This document shows positions 26,805 through 35,039 of a stretch of 64,000 bases of DNA, one piece after another. Source of the stretch: an uncultured Hyphomonas sp. (GTDB lineage: Bacteria > Pseudomonadota > Alphaproteobacteria > Caulobacterales > Hyphomonadaceae); NCBI RefSeq assembly GCF_963675305.1, contig NZ_OY776147.1, forward strand, positions 2,046,001 to 2,110,000, read 5' to 3'. The position numbers and the translations under genes are program-made. The first letter of the stretch is position 1. Each line of letters opens with the position of its first letter. The notes beneath the pieces were generated by a model. The model made no database searches, was not told the DNA's origin, and worked only from the letters and a program-made list of their open reading frames with translations.

Positions 26805-27004
26805 TTGAACGCGTTACCCGGCTTCAGGCCGATGGCCTTGAAGATCAGCGCGGCCGGGCAGAAGCCCGTGAACGCGGCCTGGAACATGTTCAGCCCGGCA
26901 AACGCCGTCAGCAGGAACCAGTAAGGCGATACGAAATAGCCAAGCGCCAGGCTCAGCGAAACAACGACGCCAGCGAAAGCAAAAACAGCACGATCGACAT
27001 TCAT
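26801..27004 (-). CDS. DUF2892 (YgaP-like transmembrane domain) protein
   Basis: 67 residues with two hydrophobic helices separated by a short loop, and the family motif FQAAFTGFCPAALIFKAIG, which carries the conserved cysteine near residue 49. The same domain forms the C-terminal membrane anchor of YgaP, a rhodanese involved in sulfur transfer. Here it is a free protein encoded in the sqr operon, while a single-domain rhodanese starts the divergent operon. The ATG at 27004 is preferred over 27034 because it begins the conserved N-terminus. Confidence 0.85.
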   Translation of the reverse strand: MNVDRAVFAFAGVVVSLSLALGYFVSPYWFLLTAFAGLNMFQAAFTGFCPAALIFKAIGLKPGNAFK

Positions 27005-27054
27005 CTTGAATATCCTCTGAGTTGCATCAGGCACTCAGCCTGAATGGGTTGGGA

Positions 27055-27513
27055 TCAGGCGGTCAGCCTGAAGGTTGACTGGATCCACCGGGCGAGGCCT
27101 TCGCCCGTCTGGGCGCCTGCCTGGTTGGCGATGAGGCTTCCATCCTCCCAGGCCAGCAGGGTCGGGATGCCCCGGATACCGAGCTTGCCGGCGGTCTCCT
27201 GGTTCTTGTCGGAATTCAGCTTGAAGAAGCGGACCTGATCGGCGAACCGCCCGGCCGCCGCCTCATAGGCAGGGGCCATCGTCCGGCACGGGCCGCACCA
27301 GGGCGCCCAGACATCCAGCACGAAGCCGCCGGTGTCGCGGGCGATGAGGCGTTCCAGCATGGCGCCGTCAATGTCCACCGGCGTCTGCGTGGCCAGCGGC
27401 TGGCTGCACTTGCCGCATTTGCCTGCGGAAAGCGGCTTGCCAGCCGCGACGCGATTGGGCGCGCCGCAACTGGTACAGATGGCGATACGGTCTTTGACGG
27501 TTGTGTCCACCAT
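27055..27513 (-). CDS. trxC: Thioredoxin 2 with N-terminal zinc ribbon
   Basis: 152 residues. Two CxxC pairs at the N-terminus (Cys13/Cys16 and Cys33/Cys36) form the zinc-binding motif of TrxC, followed by the thioredoxin fold with active site WCGPC (Cys73/Cys76) and the cis-proline motif GIPT. A cytoplasmic disulfide reductase, often induced by oxidative stress. It begins 18 bases after the sqr stop. In this context it may reduce persulfides or polysulfides formed during sulfide oxidation. Confidence 0.93.
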   Translation of the reverse strand: MVDTTVKDRIAICTSCGAPNRVAAGKPLSAGKCGKCSQPLATQTPVDIDGAMLERLIARDTGGFVLDVWAPWCGPCRTMAPAYEAAAGRFADQVRFFKLNSDKNQETAGKLGIRGIPTLLAWEDGSLIANQAGAQTGEGLARWIQSTFRLTA

Positions 27514-27531
27514 GACGGACTCCTCTGCGGA

Positions 27532-28800
27532 TTACTTCAGCTTGTACGTTTTCAGCAGGTTCAGCGCGGCGTTCTCGTAGAAGGTTTCGGAACGGCCAGC
27601 CTTGATCTTTCCGAGGAAGTATTTCTCGAAACCGATCTTGGCCGTATGCACCCAACCGCCGGACACGGACCAGTTCACATTGCGCGGCGGGATCTGGGGC
27701 TGGGCGATAAAGGCCACGCCGCCATCGCCGAAGTCGGCAATACAGATCGCGTTCCAGGTCGCCTCATGGGTCGGCTCCTTGCCGCGCACGATCTGGCCGA
27801 GGTTTTCGGCAATCGCGGTGACCATGGATTCGATCATGAAGCCCGTTTTCGGCACGCCGACCGGCACTGGCGTCTTGCCGACGGGCGGAATGGCGATGCA
27901 GACGCCGAGGCCCAGGACTTCCGGATATTTCGGATTGCGCTGGTGCTTGTCGGTAATGACGAAGCCGCGCGGATTGACGAGGCCGTCGATGTCCCGCACC
28001 GCAGGCACACCGCGGAAGGGCGGCAGCATCATCGAATACTTCATCGGAAGCTCGTGGATCTCCTTTGTGGAGCCATCCTCGTTCACTTCCTCGACAATCA
28101 TCTTGTCGGCTTCGACCTTCTGAACTTTCGCGTTGCAGATCCACTTGATGTGGCGGTCGCGCATTTCGCTTTCGAGCAGGCCTTTGGTATCGCCCACGCC
28201 ATCAAGGCCGAGGTGGCCGATATAGGGTTCGGAGGTCACGAAGGTCATCGGCACCTTGTCGCGGATCTTCCGCCTGCGCAGCTCGGTCTCGATGATCATG
28301 GCCGTTTCATAGGCCGGGCCGTAACAGGATGCGCCCTGAACCGCGCCGACAATGACGGGCCCGGGGTCGTTGCAGAATTCTTCGAATGCCTTGTAGCCGG
28401 CTTCGGCATGATCAATGTGGCAGACAGATTGGGTATGGCCATTCGGGCCAAGGCCTTCGATTTCGTCAAAAGCCAGTTCCGGCCCGGTTGCGATGACGAG
28501 ATAATCGTAATCGACAAAGGAGCCATCGGCCATGCGCAGGCGTTTGTTTTCCGGCTCGACTTTCTCTGCGGCGCCGACGACCAGTTGCACGCGGCGCTTT
28601 TTCATCGGCTTTTCAAGGTCGACGACAATATCCTCACGGTCTCGCCAGCCGACCAGAACCCAGGGGTTCGAAGGAACGAACTGGTAGAAGTCCGTTTCGT
28701 TGACGGCGATCACTTCATCCTGCCGCCGCACTTTCTTGCGGATCTCATAAGCGGCGATAACGCCGCCCAATCCTGCACCCAACACTACGATCTTAGCCAT
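27532..28800 (-). CDS. sqr: Sulfide:quinone oxidoreductase
   Basis: FAD-dependent membrane-associated enzyme that oxidises sulfide to persulfide or polysulfide and reduces quinone. 422 residues with an N-terminal dinucleotide motif VVLGAGLGG and second FAD segment VIATGPEL. Cysteines at 127, 159 and 353 fall almost exactly where A. ferrooxidans SQR has its catalytic Cys128, Cys160 and Cys356, which favours SQR over related NADH dehydrogenases. The C-terminus has amphipathic helices for membrane contact. First gene of the minus arm, divergent from the rhodanese gene. Electrons enter the same quinone pool used by the bo3 oxidase. Confidence 0.9.
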   Translation of the reverse strand: MAKIVVLGAGLGGVIAAYEIRKKVRRQDEVIAVNETDFYQFVPSNPWVLVGWRDREDIVVDLEKPMKKRRVQLVVGAAEKVEPENKRLRMADGSFVDYDYLVIATGPELAFDEIEGLGPNGHTQSVCHIDHAEAGYKAFEEFCNDPGPVIVGAVQGASCYGPAYETAMIIETELRRRKIRDKVPMTFVTSEPYIGHLGLDGVGDTKGLLESEMRDRHIKWICNAKVQKVEADKMIVEEVNEDGSTKEIHELPMKYSMMLPPFRGVPAVRDIDGLVNPRGFVITDKHQRNPKYPEVLGLGVCIAIPPVGKTPVPVGVPKTGFMIESMVTAIAENLGQIVRGKEPTHEATWNAICIADFGDGGVAFIAQPQIPPRNVNWSVSGGWVHTAKIGFEKYFLGKIKAGRSETFYENAALNLLKTYKLK

Positions 28801-28860
28801 GGCCCTACTCCCTGTGGGATTAATTCTTTGTATGCGTTATCCCTTATATTCGTGTTTTAT

Positions 28861-28884
28861 AAAATGCGCATTATGTCGCATGTT
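28861..28884. promoter_or_regulatory. Candidate operator between the divergent sulfide-response operons
   Basis: Within the 158-base AT-rich gap lies the inverted repeat ATGCG-N8-CGCAT (28864-28881), extended by AAA and GTTT flanks. It is well placed to control both operons and could bind the ArsR-type regulator encoded at 33586. The assignment rests on position and symmetry only; it does not match the ATTC-N8-GAAT pattern that I recall for SqrR. Confidence 0.4.
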
Positions 28885-28958
28885 TAATCTGCCCGCGCGA
28901 CTGTATTCCGGATGAAAAGAACAGGCGTGCGCGCATGCGCAAAGAAAAGGAGTCCCCT

Positions 28959-29318
28959 ATGGCTGATCCCCGCGACCTTTCCCCTGCAACCGTTTGCGAA
29001 GGCCTCAAGGCCAACGAGATCATGCTCGTGGATGTGCGGGAGCCGAACGAATTCGCTTTCGAGCGTATTCACGGTGCCCTGCTCCACCCGCTCTCGACCT
29101 TCGAACCGAAAGCCATCCCGATCGCTCCTGGCCGCAAGATCGTGTTCCAGTGCGGGTCCGGCAAACGCTCACGCGCCGCGCTTGATGCCTTCATGAAGGC
29201 GACCGGCGCCGACGCCGCGCACATGGCCGGCGGCATTATGCAGTGGAAGGCCGATGGCTTCCCGTGTGTCCAGATCAATCCCGCAACCGGCAAGGTGGAA
29301 GACCATGGCCGTTACTAG
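28959..29318 (+). CDS. Single-domain rhodanese sulfurtransferase
   Basis: 119 residues, one rhodanese domain with active-site loop CGSGKRS (Cys65), which carries a persulfide during sulfane-sulfur transfer. Early lines IMLVDVREPNEF and AHMAGGIMQWK are typical. The ATG at 28959 has AAGGAG six bases upstream and is preferred to 28935. No signal peptide, so it is cytoplasmic. First gene of the plus arm; its end overlaps the adaptor gene by 14 bases. It probably moves sulfur from the SQR product to an acceptor thiol. Confidence 0.9.
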   Translation: MADPRDLSPATVCEGLKANEIMLVDVREPNEFAFERIHGALLHPLSTFEPKAIPIAPGRKIVFQCGSGKRSRAALDAFMKATGADAAHMAGGIMQWKADGFPCVQINPATGKVEDHGRY

Positions 29319-30288
29319 AACGCTCTTTCTCAGTGCGGCCTTTGCCGCCCTCTCCCTTCCGGTGTCCGCCCAGGTCATGACCGTCGAGGAATCGGTGGTG
29401 ATGGATTACCGTCCGGCCGTCGCACGGATCGAGGCGGCGGACTCTGCCACCGCCCGCTCGCGGCTGCAGGGCGTCATCTCCCGCCTGTCCATCGATGAAG
29501 GCGATGTCGTGGACGCCGGCGAACTGGTGGCGGTCGTTACCGACGCGACCATCGCCCCCAGCATCTCCGCGCTCGCCTCCCGTATCCAGGGCTTGCAGGC
29601 GCAGATCCGACAGGCCGAGGAAGACCTGACCCGGAATGAGGCCCTGTTCGAGCAGGGCTTCTTCCCGAAGGCGCGGCTTGATGAGCAGCGCACAAATCTG
29701 GACGTCCTGAAGCGCAACCTCTCTTCATCGCAGTCTGAGCGCAACGCGCTTAGCGCCCGGCAGGCCGAAGGCCGCATCCTGGCCCCGGCGAATGCCAAGG
29801 TGACCAGCGTGAACGTCGTGGAAGGATCAGTCGTTTCGCCGGGCGAAATCATTGCCTCCTTTGCGACGGTGAATGGCGTCGTGCGCCTGTCTCTTCCGGA
29901 ACGCCATGCAGCGCAGATCAAAGAAGGCGAGACCTTCGCCCTGCGACTGCCGACCCGCGGCGACGACGTGCGGACCGCCACGATTGTCAAAATCTATCCC
30001 GAACTGCGCAATGGCGAACTGATTGCTGACGCCACCGTGCCCGGCGGGCTCGACGCCCTCGTCGGCGAACGGGTCGACGTGCTGGCCCCGGTCGGTGAAC
30101 GCCGCGCCATCCTCGTGCCGAAGGACTATGTCTCCACCCGCTATGGCGTGGATTTCGTCCGTGTGCAGGTGGGTGACCGGTTCGTCGATGCGCCGATCGC
30201 GCTCGCCGCGCCGCTGGCTGACACCGAAGGCAAATATGAAGTGCTCACCGGCCTGAAGCCCGGGGACAAAATCGAAAAGCCGGAGTAA
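29305..30288 (+). CDS. RND efflux periplasmic adaptor (membrane fusion protein)
   Basis: 327 residues: signal peptide (to about VSAQ, residue 22), a biotinyl-lipoyl half domain, a coiled-coil hairpin from roughly residues 85 to 145, then lipoyl and beta-barrel regions (LAPANAKVTSVNV, then VVSPGEIIASF) of the HlyD/AcrA family. It bridges the inner-membrane pump and TolC-like channel. The start at 29305 overlaps the rhodanese gene, and the pump gene follows after 4 bases, so the genes are coupled. Confidence 0.9.
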   Translation: MAVTRTLFLSAAFAALSLPVSAQVMTVEESVVMDYRPAVARIEAADSATARSRLQGVISRLSIDEGDVVDAGELVAVVTDATIAPSISALASRIQGLQAQIRQAEEDLTRNEALFEQGFFPKARLDEQRTNLDVLKRNLSSSQSERNALSARQAEGRILAPANAKVTSVNVVEGSVVSPGEIIASFATVNGVVRLSLPERHAAQIKEGETFALRLPTRGDDVRTATIVKIYPELRNGELIADATVPGGLDALVGERVDVLAPVGERRAILVPKDYVSTRYGVDFVRVQVGDRFVDAPIALAAPLADTEGKYEVLTGLKPGDKIEKPE

Positions 30289-30292
30289 CCGC

Positions 30293-33200
30293 ATGAAACC
30301 GGACGTCTCGGGTTCCATCACACGGTCGACCATCCGGTCGCCGCTCACCCCTCTCTTCCTGCTGACGGCGCTCGCTGTCGGCCTCGTCGCGCTGTTCTCC
30401 ATCCCGCGGGAGGAAGAGCCGCAGATTTCGGTGCCCATGGTCGATCTGATCGTCCAAGCACCGGGGCTGAAAGCACCGGACGTGGTCGAGCAGGTCACCG
30501 AACCGCTGGAAAACATCATCAAGGCGATCCCGGACGTCGAGCACGTTTATTCCCAGAGCCGCGATGATGGCGCGATGGTCACGGCGCGATTCAATGTCGG
30601 CACCGATGCCGATGACGCGATCCTCCGCGTGCACGAAAAGATCCGCGCGAACATGGACCGCATCCCGCCGGATGTGCCGATGCCATTGGTTGTGGGCCGG
30701 GGGATCAATGACGTTTCCATCGTCACGCTGACCCTGTCACCGGAAGAATGGACCGGGGACGTCTGGACCGACACCACCCTGCGCATGCTCGCAGAGGAGC
30801 TGCAGTCCGAACTCATCAAGATCGACGATGTCGGCCTGACGACGATCATCGGCGGACGTCCGCTGGAACTGCGCGTGGAGCCGGACATTCAGGCCATGGC
30901 TGCCTATGGCGTGCCGCTGCAGACGCTGGTCCAGTCCGTCGGGCAGGCCGCCGCCGCCATGCCGGTCGGCTCTGCCCGCCAGGATGGCAACACGCTGCTC
31001 GTCCAGGCAGGCGACCGGATAGATGCGGTCGGCGAACTGGAGCGTCTTGAGATCCCGGGCGCCGATGGCCGCACGGTCTACCTGTCCGACGTCGCCACGA
31101 TCCGCGTGGCCGGCGCAGAAAACGACTCGCGCGTCTGGACGCTCGACCGCCGCGAGGACGGCAACGGATTTGCCGCCCGCCCGGCCGTGACGCTGTCCCT
31201 CGCCAAACGCCCCGGCGCCAATGCCGTGAACGTGGCCGAGGCGATCCTGCACCGGGTCGACCTGCTGAAGGGCGGCCTGATTCCGGAAGGTGTGCGCGTC
31301 GAGGTGACCCGCGACTATGGCGAAACCGCGAACCACAAGGCCAATGAACTCCTGTTCCACCTTGGCCTGGCGACCGTTTCCATCGTGATCCTGATCGCCT
31401 TTGCGATTGGCTGGCGCGAAGCGCTGGTGACGCTGATCGTCATCCCGACGACCATCCTGCTGACGCTCTTTGCGTCGCTGATGATGGGCTACACGATCAA
31501 CCGCGTGTCGCTGTTCGCCCTGATCTTCTCTATCGGGATCCTGGTGGACGATGCCATCGTCATCATCGAAAACATCGCCCGCCATTGGGCCATGAAGGAC
31601 GGACGCTCGCGCGTGGCCGCCGCCATCGACGCGGTCTCCGAAGTGGGCAACCCGACCATCATCGCCACGCTGACCGTGATCGCGGCGCTCTTGCCGATGA
31701 TGTTCGTGTCCGGACTGATGGGGCCTTACATGGCGCCGATCCCGGCGAACGCCTCGGCCGCCATGCTGTTCTCCTTCTTCGTCGCCGTTGGGGTTGCGCC
31801 ATGGCTGATGATGAAGATTGCCGGCAAGGCCCCGCTGCATGGCCACGGCGCCAGCGGCGAGGAGGACCATCCCGAAGGCGCCGAAGCGACCCGTCTCGCC
31901 GCCTTCTATACGAAGGTCGCCAGCCCGATTGTCTCCTCGCGCAGAAATTCGTGGATCTTCCTGATCGCCGTCGGCATCGCCACGCTCGCCTCGCTCAGCC
32001 TGTTCTATTTCAAGGTCGTGCCGGTGAAGCTGCTGCCGTTCGACAACAAGTCTGAAATCCAGGTCGTGGTCGACCTGCCGGAAGGTGCCTCGGTCGAGGA
32101 TACGGAACGCGCCCTCTTCGCGCTGGCAGATGCCATCCGCGATGTGGAAGAGGTCGAGACCATTCAGGCCTATGCCGGCACCGCGGCGCCGTTCAACTTC
32201 AACGGCCTCGTGCGCCACTACTTCCTGCGCGCTGCGCCGGAACTCGGCGACCTGCAGGTGAACCTCTCCGAGAAGTCCCACCGCAAGCGGGCGAGCCATC
32301 CGATTGCCCTCGACATCCGCGAGCGCCTGCTGGCCCTGCCGATGCCGGAAGGCACCAGCGTGAAAGTGGTCGAGGTTCCGCCCGGCCCGCCGGTGCTCTC
32401 CACGCTGCTGGCCGAGATCTACGGCCCGACGCCGGAAGCCCGGCGTGAGACCGCTGCTATTGTCGAACAGTTCTTCAGGGACACGGACTTCATCGTCGAC
32501 GTCGACAATTCCATCGGCGATCCGGCCCCGCGCCTGACCGTCTCTGTGGATGAGCCGCGCGCCGCAGATTATGGCGTCCAGCAACAGGACATTCTGGATA
32601 CGATTGCCCTCACCTTTGCGGGCCAGACGGTTGGCGTCAGCCCCCGCAGCGAAGGCCGCGATCCGCTCGACATCCGCATCCGCCTGCCGAAATCGGAACG
32701 CAACTGGTCTCAGGAGATCGCCACCATTCCGGTGCCGGCACGCCTGGCTGGCCCGAACGCGCCGCCGGTCGAACTGGGCGCGCTGGTCGATGTCTCGGAG
32801 GAATTCGGTTCCCCGGTCATCTTCCGCCGCGATGGCTATTTCGCCGACATGGTGATGGGCGAACTGGCTGGCCGGTTCGAGGCGCCGATCTATGGCATGT
32901 TCGAAATCCAGGACAAGGTGAAAGCGTTCGACTGGGCCGCTGCCGGCCTCACCGCGCCAGCTGTGCGCATGTACGGCCAGCCGGCGGACGATACCCAGCC
33001 GACCCTGCTCTGGGACGGCGAATGGGAGATCACCTATGTCACCTTCCGCGACATGGGCGCAGCCTTCGCCGTGGCCCTGCTCGCGATCTATATCCTCGTC
33101 GTCGGCCAGTTCGGGACGTTCCGCGTGCCGCTCATCATCCTGACGCCGGTGCCGCTGACGCTGATCGGCATCATGATCGGCCACTGGCTGTTCGGGGCGC

Positions 33201-33586
33201 CGTTCACGGCGACGTCGATGATCGGCTTCATCGCGCTTGCCGGGATTATCGTGCGCAACTCGATCCTGCTGGTGGACTTCGTCCGCCACCTGGAAGACGG
33301 CAAGACACCGCTGAAGGACGTGCTGCTGCACGCCGGGGCCATCCGCTTCAAGCCGATCCTGCTGACCGCCCTGGCGGCCATGATCGGGGCAGCGGTGATC
33401 CTGACGGACCCAATTTTCCAGGGTCTGGCCATCTCACTGCTGTTCGGACTGGCCTCTTCAACGGCGCTGACCGTATTGGTGATTCCCGCGATCTACGTCG
33501 CTCTGCGCGGCCCCGACTGGCTGCCCGAGAAAAGAGGCACGGAATCTGCTGACACAGCGGGAACCGTTCAGGAGGTACACAGCTGA
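30293..33586 (+). CDS. RND-family efflux pump (inner-membrane transporter)
   Basis: 1097 residues with the RND layout: TM1 (about 21-38), a large periplasmic loop, TM2-6 (about 360-510), a second loop, and TM8-12 to the end. The TM4 acidic pair of the proton relay is visible in ILVDDAIVIIEN. The N-terminus lacks the long leader seen in metal-exporting CusA types and has no methionine-rich motif, so it resembles the HAE1/AcrB branch. Substrate cannot be read from sequence. Context points to an export role linked to sulfide or thiol stress. Confidence 0.93.
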   Translation: MKPDVSGSITRSTIRSPLTPLFLLTALAVGLVALFSIPREEEPQISVPMVDLIVQAPGLKAPDVVEQVTEPLENIIKAIPDVEHVYSQSRDDGAMVTARFNVGTDADDAILRVHEKIRANMDRIPPDVPMPLVVGRGINDVSIVTLTLSPEEWTGDVWTDTTLRMLAEELQSELIKIDDVGLTTIIGGRPLELRVEPDIQAMAAYGVPLQTLVQSVGQAAAAMPVGSARQDGNTLLVQAGDRIDAVGELERLEIPGADGRTVYLSDVATIRVAGAENDSRVWTLDRREDGNGFAARPAVTLSLAKRPGANAVNVAEAILHRVDLLKGGLIPEGVRVEVTRDYGETANHKANELLFHLGLATVSIVILIAFAIGWREALVTLIVIPTTILLTLFASLMMGYTINRVSLFALIFSIGILVDDAIVIIENIARHWAMKDGRSRVAAAIDAVSEVGNPTIIATLTVIAALLPMMFVSGLMGPYMAPIPANASAAMLFSFFVAVGVAPWLMMKIAGKAPLHGHGASGEEDHPEGAEATRLAAFYTKVASPIVSSRRNSWIFLIAVGIATLASLSLFYFKVVPVKLLPFDNKSEIQVVVDLPEGASVEDTERALFALADAIRDVEEVETIQAYAGTAAPFNFNGLVRHYFLRAAPELGDLQVNLSEKSHRKRASHPIALDIRERLLALPMPEGTSVKVVEVPPGPPVLSTLLAEIYGPTPEARRETAAIVEQFFRDTDFIVDVDNSIGDPAPRLTVSVDEPRAADYGVQQQDILDTIALTFAGQTVGVSPRSEGRDPLDIRIRLPKSERNWSQEIATIPVPARLAGPNAPPVELGALVDVSEEFGSPVIFRRDGYFADMVMGELAGRFEAPIYGMFEIQDKVKAFDWAAAGLTAPAVRMYGQPADDTQPTLLWDGEWEITYVTFRDMGAAFAVALLAIYILVVGQFGTFRVPLIILTPVPLTLIGIMIGHWLFGAPFTATSMIGFIALAGIIVRNSILLVDFVRHLEDGKTPLKDVLLHAGAIRFKPILLTALAAMIGAAVILTDPIFQGLAISLLFGLASSTALTVLVIPAIYVALRGPDWLPEKRGTESADTAGTVQEVHS

Positions 33587-33906
33587 TGGCCGCAAGAAAG
33601 AAAGCCGCCAACGACGCCTATGAGGTGGTTTCGGACAGCATTCATGAAGCCTCCGAAGTCATGAAGGCGATGTCGAGCGAGACCCGCCTGAAGATCCTTT
33701 GTGCGCTCAGCGAGGGCGGTGAGCTGCCGGTGGGCGAGCTCGCCAACCTGACCGAACAGTCGCACTCGGCAGTGTCTCAGCACCTCGCAAAGCTGCGCGC
33801 TGCAAACCTGGTGGAATCACGCCGGGATGCGCAGACGATCTACTATCGCTGCAGCGGCGGCGTCGGCCGCGCGCTGATCAACACGCTCTGCGATTATTAC
33901 CGTTAG
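33586..33906 (+). CDS. ArsR-family repressor, SqrR/BigR-like persulfide sensor (probable)
   Basis: 106 residues, winged helix-turn-helix with the recognition region TEQSHSAVSQHLAKLR. Cys39 (ILCAL in the second helix) and Cys102 (near the C-terminus) occupy positions equivalent to the Cys41/Cys107 pair that forms a polysulfide bridge in SqrR and BigR. A third cysteine, Cys89, lies in the wing region. The metal-binding ELCVCDL motif of ArsR proper is absent. Its ATG overlaps the pump stop (TGATG). Likely autoregulator of both arms. The persulfide role is inferred from cysteines plus neighbours. Confidence 0.82.
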   Translation: MAARKKAANDAYEVVSDSIHEASEVMKAMSSETRLKILCALSEGGELPVGELANLTEQSHSAVSQHLAKLRAANLVESRRDAQTIYYRCSGGVGRALINTLCDYYR

Positions 33907-33938
33907 GCACGTAGGGCCAAACCCCGGCCCGGAAATCA

Positions 33939-33963
33939 GAAAAGCCGCCCCGAGGGGCGGCTT
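33939..33963. terminator. Bidirectional terminator between arsR and marR
   Basis: A GC hairpin (GCCGCCCC/GGGGCGGC, 33944-33961) lies 37 bases after the ArsR-type gene stop and 27 bases past the convergent marR stop. The minus-strand side has TTTT directly after the stem; the plus-strand side has only a weak T run. Confidence 0.65.
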
Positions 33964-33988
33964 CATAATCCGGATGAGCGGCGACACG

Positions 33989-34429
33989 CTACGCCTCTCC
34001 CTTCTGCATGAAGGCATTAATCAGCGTATAGTAGCCGGGAAGCGTTTGTTGCAGGGTTTCCTTGCCGGGTTCCGTCAACCGCACATGCTTGACCCGCTTG
34101 TCATCGCCGCCCTCCACAGCGATCAGCCCATCTTCCTCCAGAGCCTTGAGCGTCCGCGTCATAACGGGTTTCGACACATCGACCCGTTCAGTTATCTCAC
34201 CAAAAGACAGCATGTCACTTTCAGGCTCACGGTCGAGAACAATCAGAATCAGAAATCGCAAAAGCGACAGGCCACGCGCATCGAAATACTTTTCAAGTTC
34301 ACGAACCAGGACGCTCGCCCTGCGCATCATGATGAGTGCGTCTTCGAGGTTTCCGACATCCAGATCCGGATAACGCACGCTGTAGCGTTCAAGCGTCTGG
34401 CGAGAGGGGAGTTCTTTCAGGAAAAACAT
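33989..34429 (-). CDS. MarR-family transcriptional regulator
   Basis: 146 residues with a central winged helix: helices around ISLLRFLILIVLD, recognition region ERVDVSKPVMTRTLKALEEDG, and the wing KRVKHVRLTEPG. No cysteine sensor is visible, so a small ligand is more likely than redox control. It follows the decarboxylase-like gene by 47 bases on the same strand and is probably cotranscribed and autoregulated through the palindrome at 35004. GC content of this pair looks lower than that of the neighbours, which suggests recent transfer. Confidence 0.88.
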   Translation of the reverse strand: MFFLKELPSRQTLERYSVRYPDLDVGNLEDALIMMRRASVLVRELEKYFDARGLSLLRFLILIVLDREPESDMLSFGEITERVDVSKPVMTRTLKALEEDGLIAVEGGDDKRVKHVRLTEPGKETLQQTLPGYYTLINAFMQKGEA

Positions 34430-34476
34430 AGTCGTCAGCCGTCAGATCGGGTGAAGCGAGCAGCATCGGCTGCCCC

Positions 34477-34989
34477 TCATTCATCTACTGTTGTCCCGCC
34501 AGTCTTATCTGCTTCCTTAAGAGAAAAAACTTCCTTCGCCGCCTGCATACCATTCAGCGCTGCAGGAAAGCCTGCATAAACACTCATCTGCAAAATAACC
34601 TCTTTGATCTCATCTTCCGATAGTCCGACATTCAGACCAGCTTCAATGTGCACTTTCAGCTGGGGTTGAGCATTCCCCATCGCGGTAAGGGCGGCGATTG
34701 TCGCGATCTCGCGTGACCGCAGGTCCAGCCCCGGCCGGTTGTAAATGTCGGCAAAGGGATACTCGATTGTGTACCGGGCAAGATCTGGCGAAACGTCAGC
34801 CAGGCTGTTTATTACATTCTGGCCCGCTTCGCCGTCTATTCTGTTCAGGTTCTCGAGACCTCGCTGGAAGCGTTCTGTCTCTTCAAACGGAATTGCCTCT
34901 GACTCACTCACGGCTTCTTTCTCCTGTGCATATGCGCCACTGATCACCGTCGCACTCAAGACGAGGTGGCTGATGAAATTGCGAAACAT
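34477..34989 (-). CDS. Exported carboxymuconolactone-decarboxylase-family protein
   Basis: 170 residues. An N-terminal signal peptide (MFRNFISHLVLSATVISGAYA) precedes a CMD/AhpD-like helical domain (SREIATIAALTAMGNAQPQL, then HIEAGLNVGLSEDEIKEVI). There is no CxxC pair, so it is not an AhpD-type peroxidase. Members of this family with signal peptides occur but are less common than cytoplasmic ones. Neighbouring marR suggests control by an aromatic or lactone-like ligand; the substrate is unknown. ATG at 34989 is preceded by AGGAG. Confidence 0.85.
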   Translation of the reverse strand: MFRNFISHLVLSATVISGAYAQEKEAVSESEAIPFEETERFQRGLENLNRIDGEAGQNVINSLADVSPDLARYTIEYPFADIYNRPGLDLRSREIATIAALTAMGNAQPQLKVHIEAGLNVGLSEDEIKEVILQMSVYAGFPAALNGMQAAKEVFSLKEADKTGGTTVDE

Positions 34990-35003
34990 GTCTGTCTCCT
35001 AGC

Positions 35004-35039
35004 TGCACCATAAAGTTATCATGATAACTTTATGGTGCA
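35004..35039. promoter_or_regulatory. Perfect 36-bp palindrome, probable MarR operator
   Basis: The sequence is its own reverse complement over 36 bases, centred at 35021/35022 in TTATCATGATAA, with outer arms TGCACCATAAAG and CTTTATGGTGCA. It lies 14 bases upstream of the exported CMD-family gene, where a repressor would block transcription or the mRNA leader. MarR dimers bind such palindromes. It could also form a hairpin, but there is no T run after it. Confidence 0.75.

Noticed and set aside
30737..33331. Minus-strand frame of 864 codons opposite the RND pump
   Set aside because: Its composition (rich in Arg, Gln, Asp, His) is that of an antisense shadow, and the pump gene is complete.
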